Of a stretch of 64,000 nt of DNA, positions 36,879 through 47,867 are shown piece by piece. Every line of letters begins with the position of its first letter. The stretch's first letter is position 1. Position numbers and translations under genes: made by a program. Origin of the DNA: Polaribacter porphyrae (GTDB lineage Bacteria > Bacteroidota > Bacteroidia > Flavobacteriales > Flavobacteriaceae); contig NZ_MSCN01000001.1 in NCBI RefSeq assembly GCF_002954685.1, positions 2,312,429 through 2,376,428 of the forward strand. The letters run 5' to 3'. The notes beneath the pieces are model-generated. The model had not been told where the DNA came from, ran no database searches, and saw nothing but the letters and a program-made list of their open reading frames with translations.

Positions 36879-37937
36879 TTAATCTATTGATTTTGTTTTA
36901 ATTGCCTTTAAAGCCAGTTTGCAACACAATTCTGCAGCCTTGTTTAAGTTTGCAAAACGTGGATCTGTAGTCCATCCTTTATCGTATCTAAAATAGATTT
37001 GTTGTGCAATTACAGCTATTTTAAACAATCCAAATGCATAATAGAAAACTAGATTATCTAAATTTCTTCCTGATTTTTCAGCATACTTTTTAGCAATTTC
37101 ACTTCTAATTGGATTGCCTTCAAAAATGGTTGGAGAAGGTATTCCTTGTTTTACAAAGTCATGATCTGTGGCTACTGTCCAATATCCTAAAGAAGTTCCT
37201 AAATCCATTAATGGGTCTCCTAAAGTTGCCATTTCCCAATCTAGAACTGCACTGACTTCTTGCCAAGAATCATCTTTAAAAACTACATTATCATATTTAA
37301 AATCGTTATGAATTAAACAATGGTCGTATTTTTTTGGTTGATTTTCTTGCATCCATTGCATTACCATTTCAGCTTCTGGATATTCGTCTGTTTTCGCTTT
37401 TAGATATTGCTTTCCCCAATTTGTAACTTGCCTTTCTACATATCCAACAGGTTTTCCTAAATCACCCAAACCAATAGCATTATAATCCACATTGTGCAAT
37501 TCTACCAACGTATTTAACCATGAATTGGCGATAGTTTCATAATTATTAGAAGCTATATTTCTTGATTTCGCTTCTTTATAATTTAGAATAATCCCTTCCA
37601 CTTTTTCCATGATATAGAAATCACTTCCTAGAATGTTTTCATCATTAGAAAAACCAAACATTTTTGGCACTTTAGAAAATGCTTTAGCAATACCACTTTG
37701 CACTTTGAACTCACGACTCATGTCATGTCCTCTTTTGATAGCTCCTTTTGGCGGTTTTCTTAAAACGAATTCTTTGTTTTCGATTTTTAATAAATAGGTT
37801 AAGTTTGAATATCCATGTGTAAATTGTTCAACAAACAATTCACTTTCAATAGAACTTATCAACTCTATTTGTTTCAAGTATTTCTTTAAAGGAATTTCAG
37901 GTAATTCTTCTCCTTTTCTTACTTTTTGATTGCTCAT
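36879..37937 (-). CDS. APH-like phosphotransferase (ACAD10/11 kinase-domain type)
   Basis: A 352-aa kinase-fold enzyme. The catalytic loop is HNDFKYDN and the metal site is DWEMATLGDPLMDLG. In human ACAD11 and bacterial LvaA, this kinase type phosphorylates 4-hydroxyacyl-CoAs, and a linked acyl-CoA dehydrogenase-like enzyme removes the phosphate. It starts with a 1-base overlap to the upstream acyl-CoA dehydrogenase stop (TAATG), so the two are coupled. The same chemistry here is inference. Confidence 0.85.
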   Translation of the reverse strand: MSNQKVRKGEELPEIPLKKYLKQIELISSIESELFVEQFTHGYSNLTYLLKIENKEFVLRKPPKGAIKRGHDMSREFKVQSGIAKAFSKVPKMFGFSNDENILGSDFYIMEKVEGIILNYKEAKSRNIASNNYETIANSWLNTLVELHNVDYNAIGLGDLGKPVGYVERQVTNWGKQYLKAKTDEYPEAEMVMQWMQENQPKKYDHCLIHNDFKYDNVVFKDDSWQEVSAVLDWEMATLGDPLMDLGTSLGYWTVATDHDFVKQGIPSPTIFEGNPIRSEIAKKYAEKSGRNLDNLVFYYAFGLFKIAVIAQQIYFRYDKGWTTDPRFANLNKAAELCCKLALKAIKTKSID

Positions 37938-39154
37938 TATTTACTCCCGTATTTTTTAATACAACTTTTTCCTAATTGATACATATGTACTTCATCTGGG
38001 CCATCTGCTAAACGTAACATTCTTGCAATTGCGAAATAATGAGGTAAATACGTATCTGGGCCAACACCTTTTCCACCTAGAATTTGCATTGCTCTATCAA
38101 TTACATTTAAAGCCATATTAGGAGCTACAATTTTAATCATTGCTATTAAATCTTTAGCTTCTTTATTCCCTACTTTATCCATTTTATCTGCAGCAGAAAG
38201 TGTTAACAATCTTGCTTGTTCAATTTCACATTGAGATTTTGCAATTTCGTGACGAATGCTACTATAATCGTAAAACTTTTTCCCAAAAGTTTCTCTTTCT
38301 AAAGTTCTTTTCGACATCATTTCTAAAGCATACTGAGCCATTCCAACTAATCGCATACAATGATGAATTCTTCCTGGTCCTAAACGACCTTGTGCTATTT
38401 CGAAACCTCTACCTTCACCTAAAATTAGGTTTTCTTTTGGAACTCTCACATTCTCTAGCACAATTTCTGCATGTCCTTCTGGAGAATCAAAAAAACCTAA
38501 AACAGATAATGGTCTTATAATTTTTAATCCAGGAGTATTCATGGGCACCAAAACCATACTTTGCTGTTGATGTCTGTGTGCATTTTCATCTGTTTTACCC
38601 ATAACAATTGCCACTTTACAATGTGGATCCATTGCTCCTGATGACCACCATTTTCTTCCATTAATCACATAATCATCCCCATCTAAAACAATTGAAGTTT
38701 CGATATTTGTAGCATCTGAAGAAGCAACTTGAGGCTCTGTCATTAAAAAAGCAGAACGGATTTCTCCATTTAGTAAAGGTGCAAGCCATTTTTCTTTTTG
38801 AGCATCATTCCCATATTTTGCCAAAACTTCCATATTCCCTGTGTCTGGAGCAGAACAATTGAATATTTCTGAAATCCAGATTTTTTTACCCATAATTTCT
38901 GCTAAAGGAGCATACTCTAAATTGGTTAAACCAGGACTTAATTCTCCATAATCTTTAGGTAAAAACAAATTCCATAAACCAGCTTCTTTGGCTTTTTGTT
39001 TAAGTGTTTCTGTTTTTGAAAATCGTTTCCACATGTTGTTTTTATCACTTTGAAAAGTAATAAATTCTTCTTCTATAGGATTGATATACTCTTCTATAAA
39101 AGTGGTTAACTTTTGCTGAAGTTGAATTGATTTATTTGAGTATTCGAAATTCAT
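37937..39154 (-). CDS. Acyl-CoA dehydrogenase (ACAD10/11-like)
   Basis: A 405-aa flavoenzyme. Recognised segments are [16 protein letters not shown] (FAD/substrate region), [22 protein letters not shown] and [15 protein letters not shown] near the end. The neighbouring APH-like kinase matches the two-domain order of ACAD10/11 proteins split into two genes. Likely role: turnover of (phospho)hydroxyacyl-CoA in carbon use. Confidence 0.9.
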   Translation of the reverse strand: MNFEYSNKSIQLQQKLTTFIEEYINPIEEEFITFQSDKNNMWKRFSKTETLKQKAKEAGLWNLFLPKDYGELSPGLTNLEYAPLAEIMGKKIWISEIFNCSAPDTGNMEVLAKYGNDAQKEKWLAPLLNGEIRSAFLMTEPQVASSDATNIETSIVLDGDDYVINGRKWWSSGAMDPHCKVAIVMGKTDENAHRHQQQSMVLVPMNTPGLKIIRPLSVLGFFDSPEGHAEIVLENVRVPKENLILGEGRGFEIAQGRLGPGRIHHCMRLVGMAQYALEMMSKRTLERETFGKKFYDYSSIRHEIAKSQCEIEQARLLTLSAADKMDKVGNKEAKDLIAMIKIVAPNMALNVIDRAMQILGGKGVGPDTYLPHYFAIARMLRLADGPDEVHMYQLGKSCIKKYGSK

Positions 39155-39163
39155 AGTATAATA

Positions 39164-39742
39164 TTAGATCAAATTTTTCTTGATTTGATTATTTATTTTT
39201 TCAGCACTAGAAGTCCAAAAATCACTTGTGAATTTTGTCAGGGATTTAAAATCTTTACTAAATTTACTATTTAATTCTAATACAGTATTGATATTAGAAA
39301 AATTTGGTGAATTAGGTCTTGGCCAATTATTTAAATCATTTACAACTTCATTAAATTTATTATCTTTTTCATAAAAAATTTGATATTCTAAACAAAGAGA
39401 ATCTAATTTTTGAGCCTTTTCAGTCAATTTATCATTATATTCATTACTTAAATTTAAATTATATTCAGCTTGTTGCTTTGATATATCATTTTCATTTATT
39501 TCAAAATTTCTTCTATGAAAATTGAATGTTAAGCTTGTTTGAAGAGAATAAATTTCAATTCTTCTCATTTGATTAATTGTAGATATTAAATCAACATATA
39601 ACTTCTTTTTATCCTCTTTCTTTTGTCTTTTATTTTTTATAAATTCTACAATCAATACTGAACTTAAAGAGATAACACCACCAATTAAAACCGAAATTAA
39701 TGTTTTAAAAAATTCAATATTAAAAAAAGTACTTTCTGTCAT
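39164..39742 (-). CDS. Hypothetical single-pass membrane protein
   Basis: A 192-aa protein with one helix near residues 12-31 (LISVLIGGVISLSSVLIVEF), a basic stretch (KNKRQKKEDKKK) and a largely helical cytoplasmic part. No family is recognised. It lies between acyl-CoA dehydrogenase and SDR genes in the same direction, which may be chance insertion, since its composition (Asn/Lys/Phe-rich) differs from the enzymes around it. Confidence 0.7.
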   Translation of the reverse strand: MTESTFFNIEFFKTLISVLIGGVISLSSVLIVEFIKNKRQKKEDKKKLYVDLISTINQMRRIEIYSLQTSLTFNFHRRNFEINENDISKQQAEYNLNLSNEYNDKLTEKAQKLDSLCLEYQIFYEKDNKFNEVVNDLNNWPRPNSPNFSNINTVLELNSKFSKDFKSLTKFTSDFWTSSAEKINNQIKKNLI

Positions 39743-39757
39743 ATTTAACCTTTAACT

Positions 39758-40534
39758 CTAACCTGCAATCATATAGCCTCCATCAGCAGTATAAACGCCA
39801 CCAGTCATGTAATTTCCTGCATCAGAAGCTAATAAACAAGCCAAACCTACCATTTCTTCTGGCATCCCCATTCTTCCACTTGGAATCGATTTTTCTAATT
39901 TATTAAGCATTTTTTCGTTTGTCCAAAGTGCTGCACTAAACTTCGTTTTAATTAAACCTGGACAAATTGCATTGGCTTTTACACCATATCTACCCCACTC
40001 TTTTGCTTGGTTTTTTGTCAACATTAAAATAGCAGCTTTACTTGTGCTATATAATCCTAATCCAAAACCTGGAGTTAATGCTTCAACAGATGCTATGTTA
40101 ATAATACTTCCTTTTTTGTTGACTTGAAAATGTGGTAATACCAAGTTTGACAATGACCATGGAGCTTTTACATTTACATCTATAATTTTATCAAAAATCG
40201 CAGGATCTACATCTTCTATTGGACCAAAAACAGGATTAATAGCTGCATTATTTACAAGTATATCAATTCTACCAAAAGCTTCAATAGTTTTATCAACCAA
40301 ATTTTTACGTTGGTTTGCTGCACCTATATGACAAGAAATTCCAACTGCTTTTAAACCTTCATCTGTAAATTCTTTTGCAATCTCATCACAAGCTTCTTGA
40401 TTTCTACTAGAAATAATAACTTGTGCTCCTTTTTGCGCTAATCCTTTTGCGATAGCTTTACCAATTCCTTTGCTTGAACCTGTTACAATTGCTACTTTAT
40501 TTTCTAAACTAAATTGATCTGAAATATGTGTCAT
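39758..40534 (-). CDS. SDR-family oxidoreductase
   Basis: A 258-aa short-chain dehydrogenase. VTGSSKGIGKAIA, NNAAINP, the catalytic Ser in NIASVEAL, YSTSKAA and the end YMTGGVYTADGG are visible. It overlaps the upstream acyl-CoA dehydrogenase by 1 base, so translation is coupled. LvaD in the Pseudomonas levulinate pathway is also an SDR, but the assignment is by context only. Confidence 0.9.
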   Translation of the reverse strand: MTHISDQFSLENKVAIVTGSSKGIGKAIAKGLAQKGAQVIISSRNQEACDEIAKEFTDEGLKAVGISCHIGAANQRKNLVDKTIEAFGRIDILVNNAAINPVFGPIEDVDPAIFDKIIDVNVKAPWSLSNLVLPHFQVNKKGSIINIASVEALTPGFGLGLYSTSKAAILMLTKNQAKEWGRYGVKANAICPGLIKTKFSAALWTNEKMLNKLEKSIPSGRMGMPEEMVGLACLLASDAGNYMTGGVYTADGGYMIAG

Positions 40535-42348
40535 TATATAATGTATTCTTTGTCGTTTTTAATGGTAACTACTTCATCACTCATTAAAGATTCTGCTAAT
40601 GAATTTGTTTTTGGTACTTCATATTTAAAATAGAATTTCATAGTATGGATTTTACTTTCGTAAAAAGTTTCAGAGTATTTTCTATCAGCATTACCCACTT
40701 CTTTTTTAGCATCTACAGCCATTTCTAACCATAACCAACCTAAAACTACAATACTCATATATTCCATAAATAAATTGGCATCAGATAAATAACGTTCGTA
40801 GTTTCCTTTCATAGCAAATGGCATTAATTTACCAATTACTTTCTGTGATAGTTTTAATTTATCACCTAAAATAGCAGCATAGCCTTTCAACTCATCATCT
40901 TTAGATGCAACCATAATGGTTTGCATAATTTCTGTAGCTAATAACTCTAACCCTTTTCCATTATGCATGGTAACTTTTCTACCTAACAAATCTTGAGATT
41001 GAATACCTGTTGTACCTTCATACAAAGCAGAGATACGTATATCTCTATAATATTGTTGGAGTGTAAAATCTGTACAGAAACCATATCCTCCTAATACTTG
41101 TAGACCATTATCTACAGACTCTGCTCCAGCTTCTGAAGGATAAGTTTTTACAATAGGGATAATCATTTCTAATAATAAATGATATTTTTCTTTTTCTTCT
41201 TTTGAGGTTGCAGTAGCAACAATATCTTGATATTTCGAAGCTAACATTACCAAACTTAATGAGCCTTCTACTATTGCTTTTTGCAAAAGTAACATTCTTC
41301 TAACATCTGGATGCTCAATAATTAAACTCTGTTTTTCTGATGGATTTTTCTTACCATCTGCAGATAACTTTCTTCCTTGAGGTCTTTCATTCGCATACTG
41401 CAAAGAAGTTCTGTAAGCAGCCATTGCAATTGCAGCTGCACCTCTACCTACAGCAATTCTTGCACCATTCATCATTAAAAACATTTGAGCTAAACCTTTA
41501 TGTTCCTCACCTACAAGCCAACCTCTACAATCGTCTTTATCTCCAAAACCTAAATGCGTTGTACAATAACCACGTTGACCCATTTTTTGAAAATCGGCAA
41601 CTGTCATTACATCATTATACTCTAAAGAACCATCTTCTTTTGGGCGGTTTTTTGGCACAACAAATAAGGAAATACCTTTGGTTCCTTTTGGTGCACCTTC
41701 TATTCTTGCCAATACTAAATGAATAATGTTTTCAGAAAACTGATTATCACCACCAGAAATAAATATTTTTTGTCCAGTTATTTTATAAAAATCATTTGCT
41801 GTAGGTGTTGCTCTAGTAACAATATCAGAAAGTGAACTACCTGCTTGAGGTTCAGTTAAACACATTGTACCTCCCCAAACTCCAGATAACATTTTTGACA
41901 CATAAGTATCTTTTAAAACTTGAGAACCAAATTCTGTAATCAACTCAGCTGCACCTTGGGTTAAACTTGGATAACCAGGTAAATGATTATTTGCAGCATC
42001 CATAATATACACTGCTGCTTGTAAAGCAGAAAAAGGAATTTGTAAGCCTCCATCTTCATAATCAAAAGCTGCAGCAATTATACCTAATTCTCCTGATTGC
42101 AACATTACTTTATACACTTGTTCGTGTACTATTACTGTACCATCTTTATGATATGCAGGAGTAGCATCCATTTCTTGAAAATATGGATATAATTCTCTGT
42201 CAGAAAACTCTTTAACTGAATCTATAAATAGATTTAAAGATTCCATATCATGATCTTGAAATCTTTCTCTGGTTAATAAATCTTCTAATTTATGGATATC
42301 ATAAAGTATATATTTTAACGTTTCTAGGTCTACATACTTTTTTGACAT
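40534..42348 (-). CDS. Acyl-CoA dehydrogenase, long form
   Basis: A 604-aa flavoenzyme with N-terminal extension and C-terminal helical domain, about 200 aa longer than ordinary acyl-CoA dehydrogenases, as in the 3-methylmercaptopropionyl-CoA/FadE5-like group. Motifs: MCLTEPQAGSSLSD, KIFISGGDN, VLGGYGFCTDFTLQQYYRD, YEGTTGIQSQDLLGRK. The last one fits the catalytic Glu region of that group. First gene of the acyl-CoA block. A DMSP or branched-acid substrate is possible but not shown. Confidence 0.9.
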   Translation of the reverse strand: MSKKYVDLETLKYILYDIHKLEDLLTRERFQDHDMESLNLFIDSVKEFSDRELYPYFQEMDATPAYHKDGTVIVHEQVYKVMLQSGELGIIAAAFDYEDGGLQIPFSALQAAVYIMDAANNHLPGYPSLTQGAAELITEFGSQVLKDTYVSKMLSGVWGGTMCLTEPQAGSSLSDIVTRATPTANDFYKITGQKIFISGGDNQFSENIIHLVLARIEGAPKGTKGISLFVVPKNRPKEDGSLEYNDVMTVADFQKMGQRGYCTTHLGFGDKDDCRGWLVGEEHKGLAQMFLMMNGARIAVGRGAAAIAMAAYRTSLQYANERPQGRKLSADGKKNPSEKQSLIIEHPDVRRMLLLQKAIVEGSLSLVMLASKYQDIVATATSKEEKEKYHLLLEMIIPIVKTYPSEAGAESVDNGLQVLGGYGFCTDFTLQQYYRDIRISALYEGTTGIQSQDLLGRKVTMHNGKGLELLATEIMQTIMVASKDDELKGYAAILGDKLKLSQKVIGKLMPFAMKGNYERYLSDANLFMEYMSIVVLGWLWLEMAVDAKKEVGNADRKYSETFYESKIHTMKFYFKYEVPKTNSLAESLMSDEVVTIKNDKEYII

Positions 42349-42407
42349 GTATTGGTATTTTAAGTGAATTTTAGTTTGATGACAATTCTGTATAAAAAAT
42401 TGCTTTC

Positions 42408-42415
42408 CAAATATA
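42408..42415 (-). promoter_or_regulatory. -7 box of the acyl-CoA operon
   Basis: The minus strand reads TATATTTG, about 59 bases before the ATG at 42348. Confidence 0.4.
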
Positions 42416-42477
42416 AGGAAAATTATTATGCATGCATAGTATTTTGCAGTCTCACTATACAGAAAAGAATAAAAATA

Positions 42478-42807
42478 CTAAAGTGAGTTTTTTATTTTGA
42501 GTAGTTCTGCCTTAACAGATTCTAGCCTTGTAATAATTTCTTGATTATTAAAAATGCCTTGTGGGTTTTTCTTCAACTTTTGTTTGGCACCCTCTAAAGT
42601 AAAACCTCTTTCTTTTACGAGGTTGTATATCAATTTAAAATTTTTGATATCTTCTTGTGTAAAAAGTCGATTCCCTTTTGCATTTTTTTTAGGCTTTATA
42701 ATCGCAAATTCTTTTTCCCAAAAACGAATGTGAGATGTATTCACATTAAAAGCTTTGGCAACTTCGCCAATCTTATAATAACGTTTTTCAGGTAAATCTA
42801 TATGCAT
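42478..42807 (-). CDS. MerR-family transcriptional regulator
   Basis: A 109-aa DNA-binding protein with the MerR helix-turn-helix YKIGEVAKAFNV and a short coiled coil (ESVKAELLKIKNSL). No effector domain is present. It lies between the M23 peptidase gene and the acyl-CoA genes. In the flavobacterial genomes I recall, a MerR gene of this type follows an M23 peptidase beside alaS. Confidence 0.88.
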   Translation of the reverse strand: MHIDLPEKRYYKIGEVAKAFNVNTSHIRFWEKEFAIIKPKKNAKGNRLFTQEDIKNFKLIYNLVKERGFTLEGAKQKLKKNPQGIFNNQEIITRLESVKAELLKIKNSL

Positions 42808-42858
42808 CTTTATGTAATTGTGTAATTGCGAATTCGCTTTGACGATTAAATATTTTTA

Positions 42859-42866
42859 CAAATTTA
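42859..42866 (-). promoter_or_regulatory. -7 box of the merR gene
   Basis: The minus strand reads TAAATTTG, about 51 bases before the merR ATG and directly after the M23 stop. Confidence 0.4.
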
Positions 42867-43829
42867 TTAATCATAAGATTGACTTTCTTCAGAAGCTCTT
42901 TGAAGGTTTGCAAATTCATCCAAAGATAAATCTCCATAATAAAAGTTAATAGGATTTACAGCCCTGTCATTCTTATGTACTTCATAATGCAAATGCGAAG
43001 CTACAGAAAGCCCTGTATTACCTACATAACCGATTAAATCTCCTCTTTTTACAGATTCGCCTCTCTTAACCACCATTTTACTTAAATGCGCATAAATGGT
43101 TTTATAACCGTAATTGTGATCTATATAAATTACATTTCCAAACGTGCTACTTCTTTGTGCTCTGTGAATTTTACCATTTCCAGATGCATAAACAGGTGTT
43201 CCTTTTGGAGCCGTAAAATCCATTCCTTTATGGAATTTGTTAATTTTTAGGATAGGATGCATTCTCATTTTAAACCCAGAAGCTACATAAAAATCCCCCT
43301 TTTTTACTGGTAAAATTGCAGGAATTGAAGCTAACATATCTTTCTTTTCTTTAGCCAATGCAACTATTTCATCTAAAGATTTAGATTGTACCACCATTTG
43401 TTTTGATAGAATATCTACCTCTTTTGTTAGATTAGTAATTAAATCAGAATTATCAAAGCCTTCTAAATTTTTATATCGATTTACACCACCAAAACCTGCT
43501 TTTCTTTGTTCTTCTGGTATTGGATTCGCTTCAAAATAGCTTCGATAGATATTATTATCTCTTTCTTGTAGTTGATTTAATATTTCTGAAGTCTCATCCA
43601 TTCTTTTACCCAACAACTCGTAATGAAACTTTAAATTTTTAAGTTCTCTTTCTTGAGCTCTTTCTGTTGGTGATTTAATAATTTGACTAAAACCTATAAA
43701 ACCAACAAAGGCTGTTAAAATAACACCTAAAAAACTGAATAAAATCTTACGATAGTAATCACCTTTCTTTACAGAAATTTTCCTGTAAGAAAGCGTATCC
43801 TCATCATAATAATATTTTACTTTTGCCAT
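42867..43829 (-). CDS. M23 (LytM-type) peptidase with N-terminal membrane anchor
   Basis: A 320-aa protein. One transmembrane helix (ILFSFLGVILTAFVGFIGF) is followed by a coiled-coil periplasmic stretch, then the peptidase domain with the zinc ligands HKGMDFTA and HLHYEV. It probably cleaves or regulates cleavage of peptidoglycan cross-links. It is divergent from alaS, an arrangement I recall as common in flavobacteria. Confidence 0.92.
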   Translation of the reverse strand: MAKVKYYYDEDTLSYRKISVKKGDYYRKILFSFLGVILTAFVGFIGFSQIIKSPTERAQERELKNLKFHYELLGKRMDETSEILNQLQERDNNIYRSYFEANPIPEEQRKAGFGGVNRYKNLEGFDNSDLITNLTKEVDILSKQMVVQSKSLDEIVALAKEKKDMLASIPAILPVKKGDFYVASGFKMRMHPILKINKFHKGMDFTAPKGTPVYASGNGKIHRAQRSSTFGNVIYIDHNYGYKTIYAHLSKMVVKRGESVKRGDLIGYVGNTGLSVASHLHYEVHKNDRAVNPINFYYGDLSLDEFANLQRASEESQSYD

Positions 43830-43896
43830 GATTTTAAATGTACTATTTTTGTTGCAGTTAAGTTGTTTTTTCGTTTTAAGTTTTTAATACAACTCA

Positions 43897-43904
43897 CAAA
43901 TTTA
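43897..43904 (-). promoter_or_regulatory. -7 box of the M23 peptidase gene
   Basis: The minus strand reads TAAATTTG, 67 bases before the ATG at 43829. Confidence 0.45.
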
Positions 43905-43988
43905 CAAAATGTTTTACAACTGCTATTTTAGTAGTTTATTTTAATGATATATTAACAAAATTTAGCCCTTTTTGAAACTGCTTTTCTT

Positions 43989-46607
43989 ATGAAATCTCAA
44001 GATATTCGCTCTACTTTTTTAAACTTTTTTCAAGATAAAAAACACCTAGTTGTACCTTCTTCACCTATGGTAACTAAAGATGATCCAACTTTACTATTTG
44101 TAAATTCTGGAATGGCACCCTTTAAAGAATATTTTTTAGGAAATGGTACTCCAAAAAGAAATAGAATTACGGATTCTCAAAAATGTTTGCGCGTTTCTGG
44201 TAAACATAATGATTTGGAAGAAGTAGGTTATGATACTTATCATCATACATTATTTGAGATGTTGGGAAACTGGTCTTTTGGCGATTATTTTAAGAAAGAA
44301 GCAATAGCTTGGGCTTGGGAATTGTTAACCGAAGTTTACAAGGTTGATAAAGATATTTTATATGTAACTGTTTTTGAAGGCTCTAGTGATGCTGACAACT
44401 TAAAAATGGATACTGAAGCTTATGATATTTGGAAACAATATATAGCAGAAGACCGAATTTTAAAAGGAAATAAAAAAGATAATTTCTGGGAAATGGGCGA
44501 GCAAGGACCTTGTGGACCTTGTTCTGAAATTCACGTAGATATTCGTTCAGCAGCAGAAAAGGCAAAAGTTGATGGAAAAACTTTGGTGAATGAAGACCAT
44601 CCTCAAGTTGTGGAAATTTGGAATTTGGTTTTTATGCAATACAATAGAAAAGCTAATGGTTCTTTGGAAGAATTGCCTAATAAACACATTGATACAGGAA
44701 TGGGTTTTGAGCGTTTGTGCATGGTTTTACAAGGAGTTCAATCTAATTATGATACTGATGTTTTTACGCCAATAATTAGAGAAATTGAAACCATTACCAA
44801 TACAAAATATGGCAAAGATGAAAAGCAAGATATTGCTACTCGTGTCATTTCTGATCACGTAAGAGCTGTCGCTTTTTCTATTGCTGATGGACAATTACCA
44901 AGTAATACAGGTGCAGGTTATGTAATTAGAAGAATTTTAAGACGAGCTGTAAGATATGGTTTTACTTTTTTAGATAAAAAAGAGCCCTTTATTTATAGAT
45001 TAGTTGCTGTTTTAAGTGATAAAATGGGAACAGCTTTCCCAGAATTAAAAGCACAAAAACAACTCATTGAAAACGTAATTAAAGAAGAAGAAACGTCTTT
45101 TTTAAGAACTTTAGACCAAGGATTGGTTCTTTTAGATGGTATTATTGCATCAGCAAAAACAAAAGAAATTTCTGGAGATAAAGTGTTTGAATTGTATGAT
45201 ACTTTTGGGTTTCCTATTGATTTAACTGCATTAATCTTATCAGAAAAAGGCTATACTCTGGATGAAAAAGGTTTTGAAACTGAATTACAAAAACAAAAAA
45301 ATAGATCAAGAGCCGCTAGTGAAATGAGCACAGAAGATTGGACGGTTTTACTTGAAGATGATGTTGAAGAATTTATTGGTTACGATACTTTAGAAGCCAA
45401 TGTAAAAATTACAAAATATAGAAAAGTAACCTCTAAAAAAGATGGTGAAATGTATCAATTAATCTTCAATTTAACGCCTTTCTATCCTGAAGGAGGAGGA
45501 CAAGTTGGAGATAAAGGATATCTAAAAGATGCCAATGGTGATGTTGTTTACATTGTTGATACTAAAAAAGAAAACAACGTAATTATTCACTTTACAAAAA
45601 ACCTACCTAATCATTTAGAAAGCACTTTTACAGCTGTGGTTGATGAAAAACAACGTTACAGAACTGAATGTAATCATACAGCTACGCATTTATTACATCA
45701 AGCTTTAAGAGAAGTTTTAGGAACACATGTAGCACAGAAAGGTTCTGCTGTACATTCTAAATATTTACGTTTCGATTTTTCTCATTTTTCAAAATTAACT
45801 GTTGATGAATTGCGTGATGTAGAAAATTATGTAAACGCTCGTATTTCTGGAAAAATTCCTTTAGAAGAAAAGAGAAACATTCCTATGCAACAAGCTATAG
45901 ATGAAGGAGCAATGGCTTTGTTCGGCGAAAAATATGGTGATACTGTAAGAGCTATTAAGTTTGGAAAATCTATAGAATTGTGTGGAGGGACTCACGTAAA
46001 AAACACAGGTGACATTTGGCATTTTAAAATAAAATCTGAAGGTGCAGTTGCAGCAGGAATCAGAAGAATTGAAGCAATTACCAATGATGCTGTTAAAGAT
46101 TTTTATTTTGATAACAATAGAACATTATTCGAAATAAAAGATTTATTAAACAACACTAAAAACCCAGTAAAAGCAGTTCAAAAATTGCAAGAGGATAATG
46201 CAGCATTGCAAAAACAAGTTGAACAACTTTTAAAAGAAAAAGCACAAAATTTATCAGGAGAAATCAAGAATCAGCTGCAAGAAATTAATGGTGTTCAATT
46301 TTTAGCTACAAAAGTAGATTTAGATGCAAATGGCATCAAGAATTTGGCTTTTGGTTTAGGTAAGGAACATCAAAATTTATTTTTATTATTTGCTTCTGCT
46401 CCGTCAAAAGAGAAAGCAATGTTAACTTGTTATATCTCTAAAGAATTGGCAAATGAACGTGGTTATAATGCAGGTACTGTTGTTAGAGAATTAGGAAAAC
46501 TCATTCATGGAGGTGGAGGAGGCCAGCCTTTCTTTGCAACTGCTGGTGGTAGAAATCCAGGAGGAATTCCTAAAGTTTTAGCTAAAGCTAAAGAATATTT
46601 AGTGTAA
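43989..46607 (+). CDS. alaS: Alanyl-tRNA synthetase
   Basis: Charges tRNA-Ala; 872 aa, the usual length. Class II core with [11 protein letters not shown] and [11 protein letters not shown], the editing domain with zinc-binding HTATHLLH and [11 protein letters not shown], and a C-terminal C-Ala domain ending in [14 protein letters not shown]. No clear TAnnTTTG box was found directly upstream. Confidence 0.98.
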   Translation: MKSQDIRSTFLNFFQDKKHLVVPSSPMVTKDDPTLLFVNSGMAPFKEYFLGNGTPKRNRITDSQKCLRVSGKHNDLEEVGYDTYHHTLFEMLGNWSFGDYFKKEAIAWAWELLTEVYKVDKDILYVTVFEGSSDADNLKMDTEAYDIWKQYIAEDRILKGNKKDNFWEMGEQGPCGPCSEIHVDIRSAAEKAKVDGKTLVNEDHPQVVEIWNLVFMQYNRKANGSLEELPNKHIDTGMGFERLCMVLQGVQSNYDTDVFTPIIREIETITNTKYGKDEKQDIATRVISDHVRAVAFSIADGQLPSNTGAGYVIRRILRRAVRYGFTFLDKKEPFIYRLVAVLSDKMGTAFPELKAQKQLIENVIKEEETSFLRTLDQGLVLLDGIIASAKTKEISGDKVFELYDTFGFPIDLTALILSEKGYTLDEKGFETELQKQKNRSRAASEMSTEDWTVLLEDDVEEFIGYDTLEANVKITKYRKVTSKKDGEMYQLIFNLTPFYPEGGGQVGDKGYLKDANGDVVYIVDTKKENNVIIHFTKNLPNHLESTFTAVVDEKQRYRTECNHTATHLLHQALREVLGTHVAQKGSAVHSKYLRFDFSHFSKLTVDELRDVENYVNARISGKIPLEEKRNIPMQQAIDEGAMALFGEKYGDTVRAIKFGKSIELCGGTHVKNTGDIWHFKIKSEGAVAAGIRRIEAITNDAVKDFYFDNNRTLFEIKDLLNNTKNPVKAVQKLQEDNAALQKQVEQLLKEKAQNLSGEIKNQLQEINGVQFLATKVDLDANGIKNLAFGLGKEHQNLFLLFASAPSKEKAMLTCYISKELANERGYNAGTVVRELGKLIHGGGGGQPFFATAGGRNPGGIPKVLAKAKEYLV

Positions 46608-46788
46608 ATTATTTACACAATAAAATATTTAAAGATTGATTATATAGTAAGTTTACATACTTTGATTACACTTTAAAATGTTACGAGGCACAATATTACC
46701 TTTATTCATAAATGAAATTTTATCCTGTAATTAAAAAGTATAGATTCCTAAATCAATTTAATGGCATTTATAAAACCAAAATAAAGCA

Positions 46789-47676
46789 TCACTTTCTATA
46801 TTTTTTTCTATAATATCTGGGTGATTCACCCATAAAATTTTTGAAAATCCTAGAAAAATAAAGCGGATCTTCAAAACCTACTTTAAAACTTATCTCTTTA
46901 ATACTTAAATCTGTGTAATTTAAGTATTCACAAGCTTTTTGTGTTTTCTTTAAATTAAAAAATACCATTATGGAATAACCAGTATTCTTTTTGAATTTGG
47001 TATGTAAATAAGATTTTGAATAATTGAATTTATCAGCTATTTCATTTAAATTTAAACTTTTTCCTAAATTTTGAAGCAAATAGTTTTTAATGTCGTCAAT
47101 AATACTTTCCTTATTTACTAAATTAATATCAGATTTAAAATCGTAATAAATAAAAGAGCTTATAAAACTTAAGCTCAACAGATTAGAGTACTCAATATGG
47201 TTTTCTAGATTATTCAAGCTAAAAAGATTAAAAATCTTCTCAAATTGATTTATTTTCTCAATTGAAAAAGGAACATTTTTATAATTTTCTGTATTTGTTA
47301 ATTTGTAACGATTATAAAGTTTTTCAGCAATATCCCCTTTAAAATGAAACCAATAAATACTCCATGGATCAGATTCGTCAGCCCTATATTCGTGTTTTAC
47401 ATTTTTTGGAATAATAAAAAATTGATTCGGAGAAATTAAATTTTTTGTACCATCAGAATAAATCTCTCCTTTCCCTTTAGTACAGTAAATAAAGATGTAT
47501 TCACTGGTTCCTTTATTCCTTCTTATATAATGATGATTAGCTTTTGGGTAATATCCTAAATCAGTAGTATAAAATTGTTTAATTATTTTATTTTTTTTTG
47601 ATCTCTTTATTAAAGATTTAGGTAAAGAAATCATTTTCTGCCCAATAAAGCCTTCCTTCAAAGTTGTAAAATCCAT
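46789..47676 (-). CDS. AraC-family transcriptional regulator of the PUL
   Basis: A 295-aa protein. The N-terminal half is a cupin-like sugar-sensing domain (GKGEIYSDG, FFIIPKNVKHEYRAD, WFHFKG). The C-terminal 100 aa hold two AraC helix-turn-helix units (LNEIADKFNYSKSYLHTKFK and IKEISFKVGFEDPLYFSRIF). It is divergent from the PUL, sharing a 293-bp intergenic region, and likely activates it in response to a released sugar. Confidence 0.9.
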   Translation of the reverse strand: MDFTTLKEGFIGQKMISLPKSLIKRSKKNKIIKQFYTTDLGYYPKANHHYIRRNKGTSEYIFIYCTKGKGEIYSDGTKNLISPNQFFIIPKNVKHEYRADESDPWSIYWFHFKGDIAEKLYNRYKLTNTENYKNVPFSIEKINQFEKIFNLFSLNNLENHIEYSNLLSLSFISSFIYYDFKSDINLVNKESIIDDIKNYLLQNLGKSLNLNEIADKFNYSKSYLHTKFKKNTGYSIMVFFNLKKTQKACEYLNYTDLSIKEISFKVGFEDPLYFSRIFKNFMGESPRYYRKKYRK

Positions 47677-47867
47677 AAATTTTAGATTAGAGATTTAATT
47701 TTTAAGAAATAGGTCATAAACTAAAAATAATACAAATGTTAAAATCCATATATAAATGTTCGTTTTTATATTTTTTAAATCAAAAAAGTGAATAGATGAT
47801 AAGCAAATCTATATAATAATAATTAGAAAAACAAAATTAGAATTTATATAAAAAAGTGTTTTTATCC

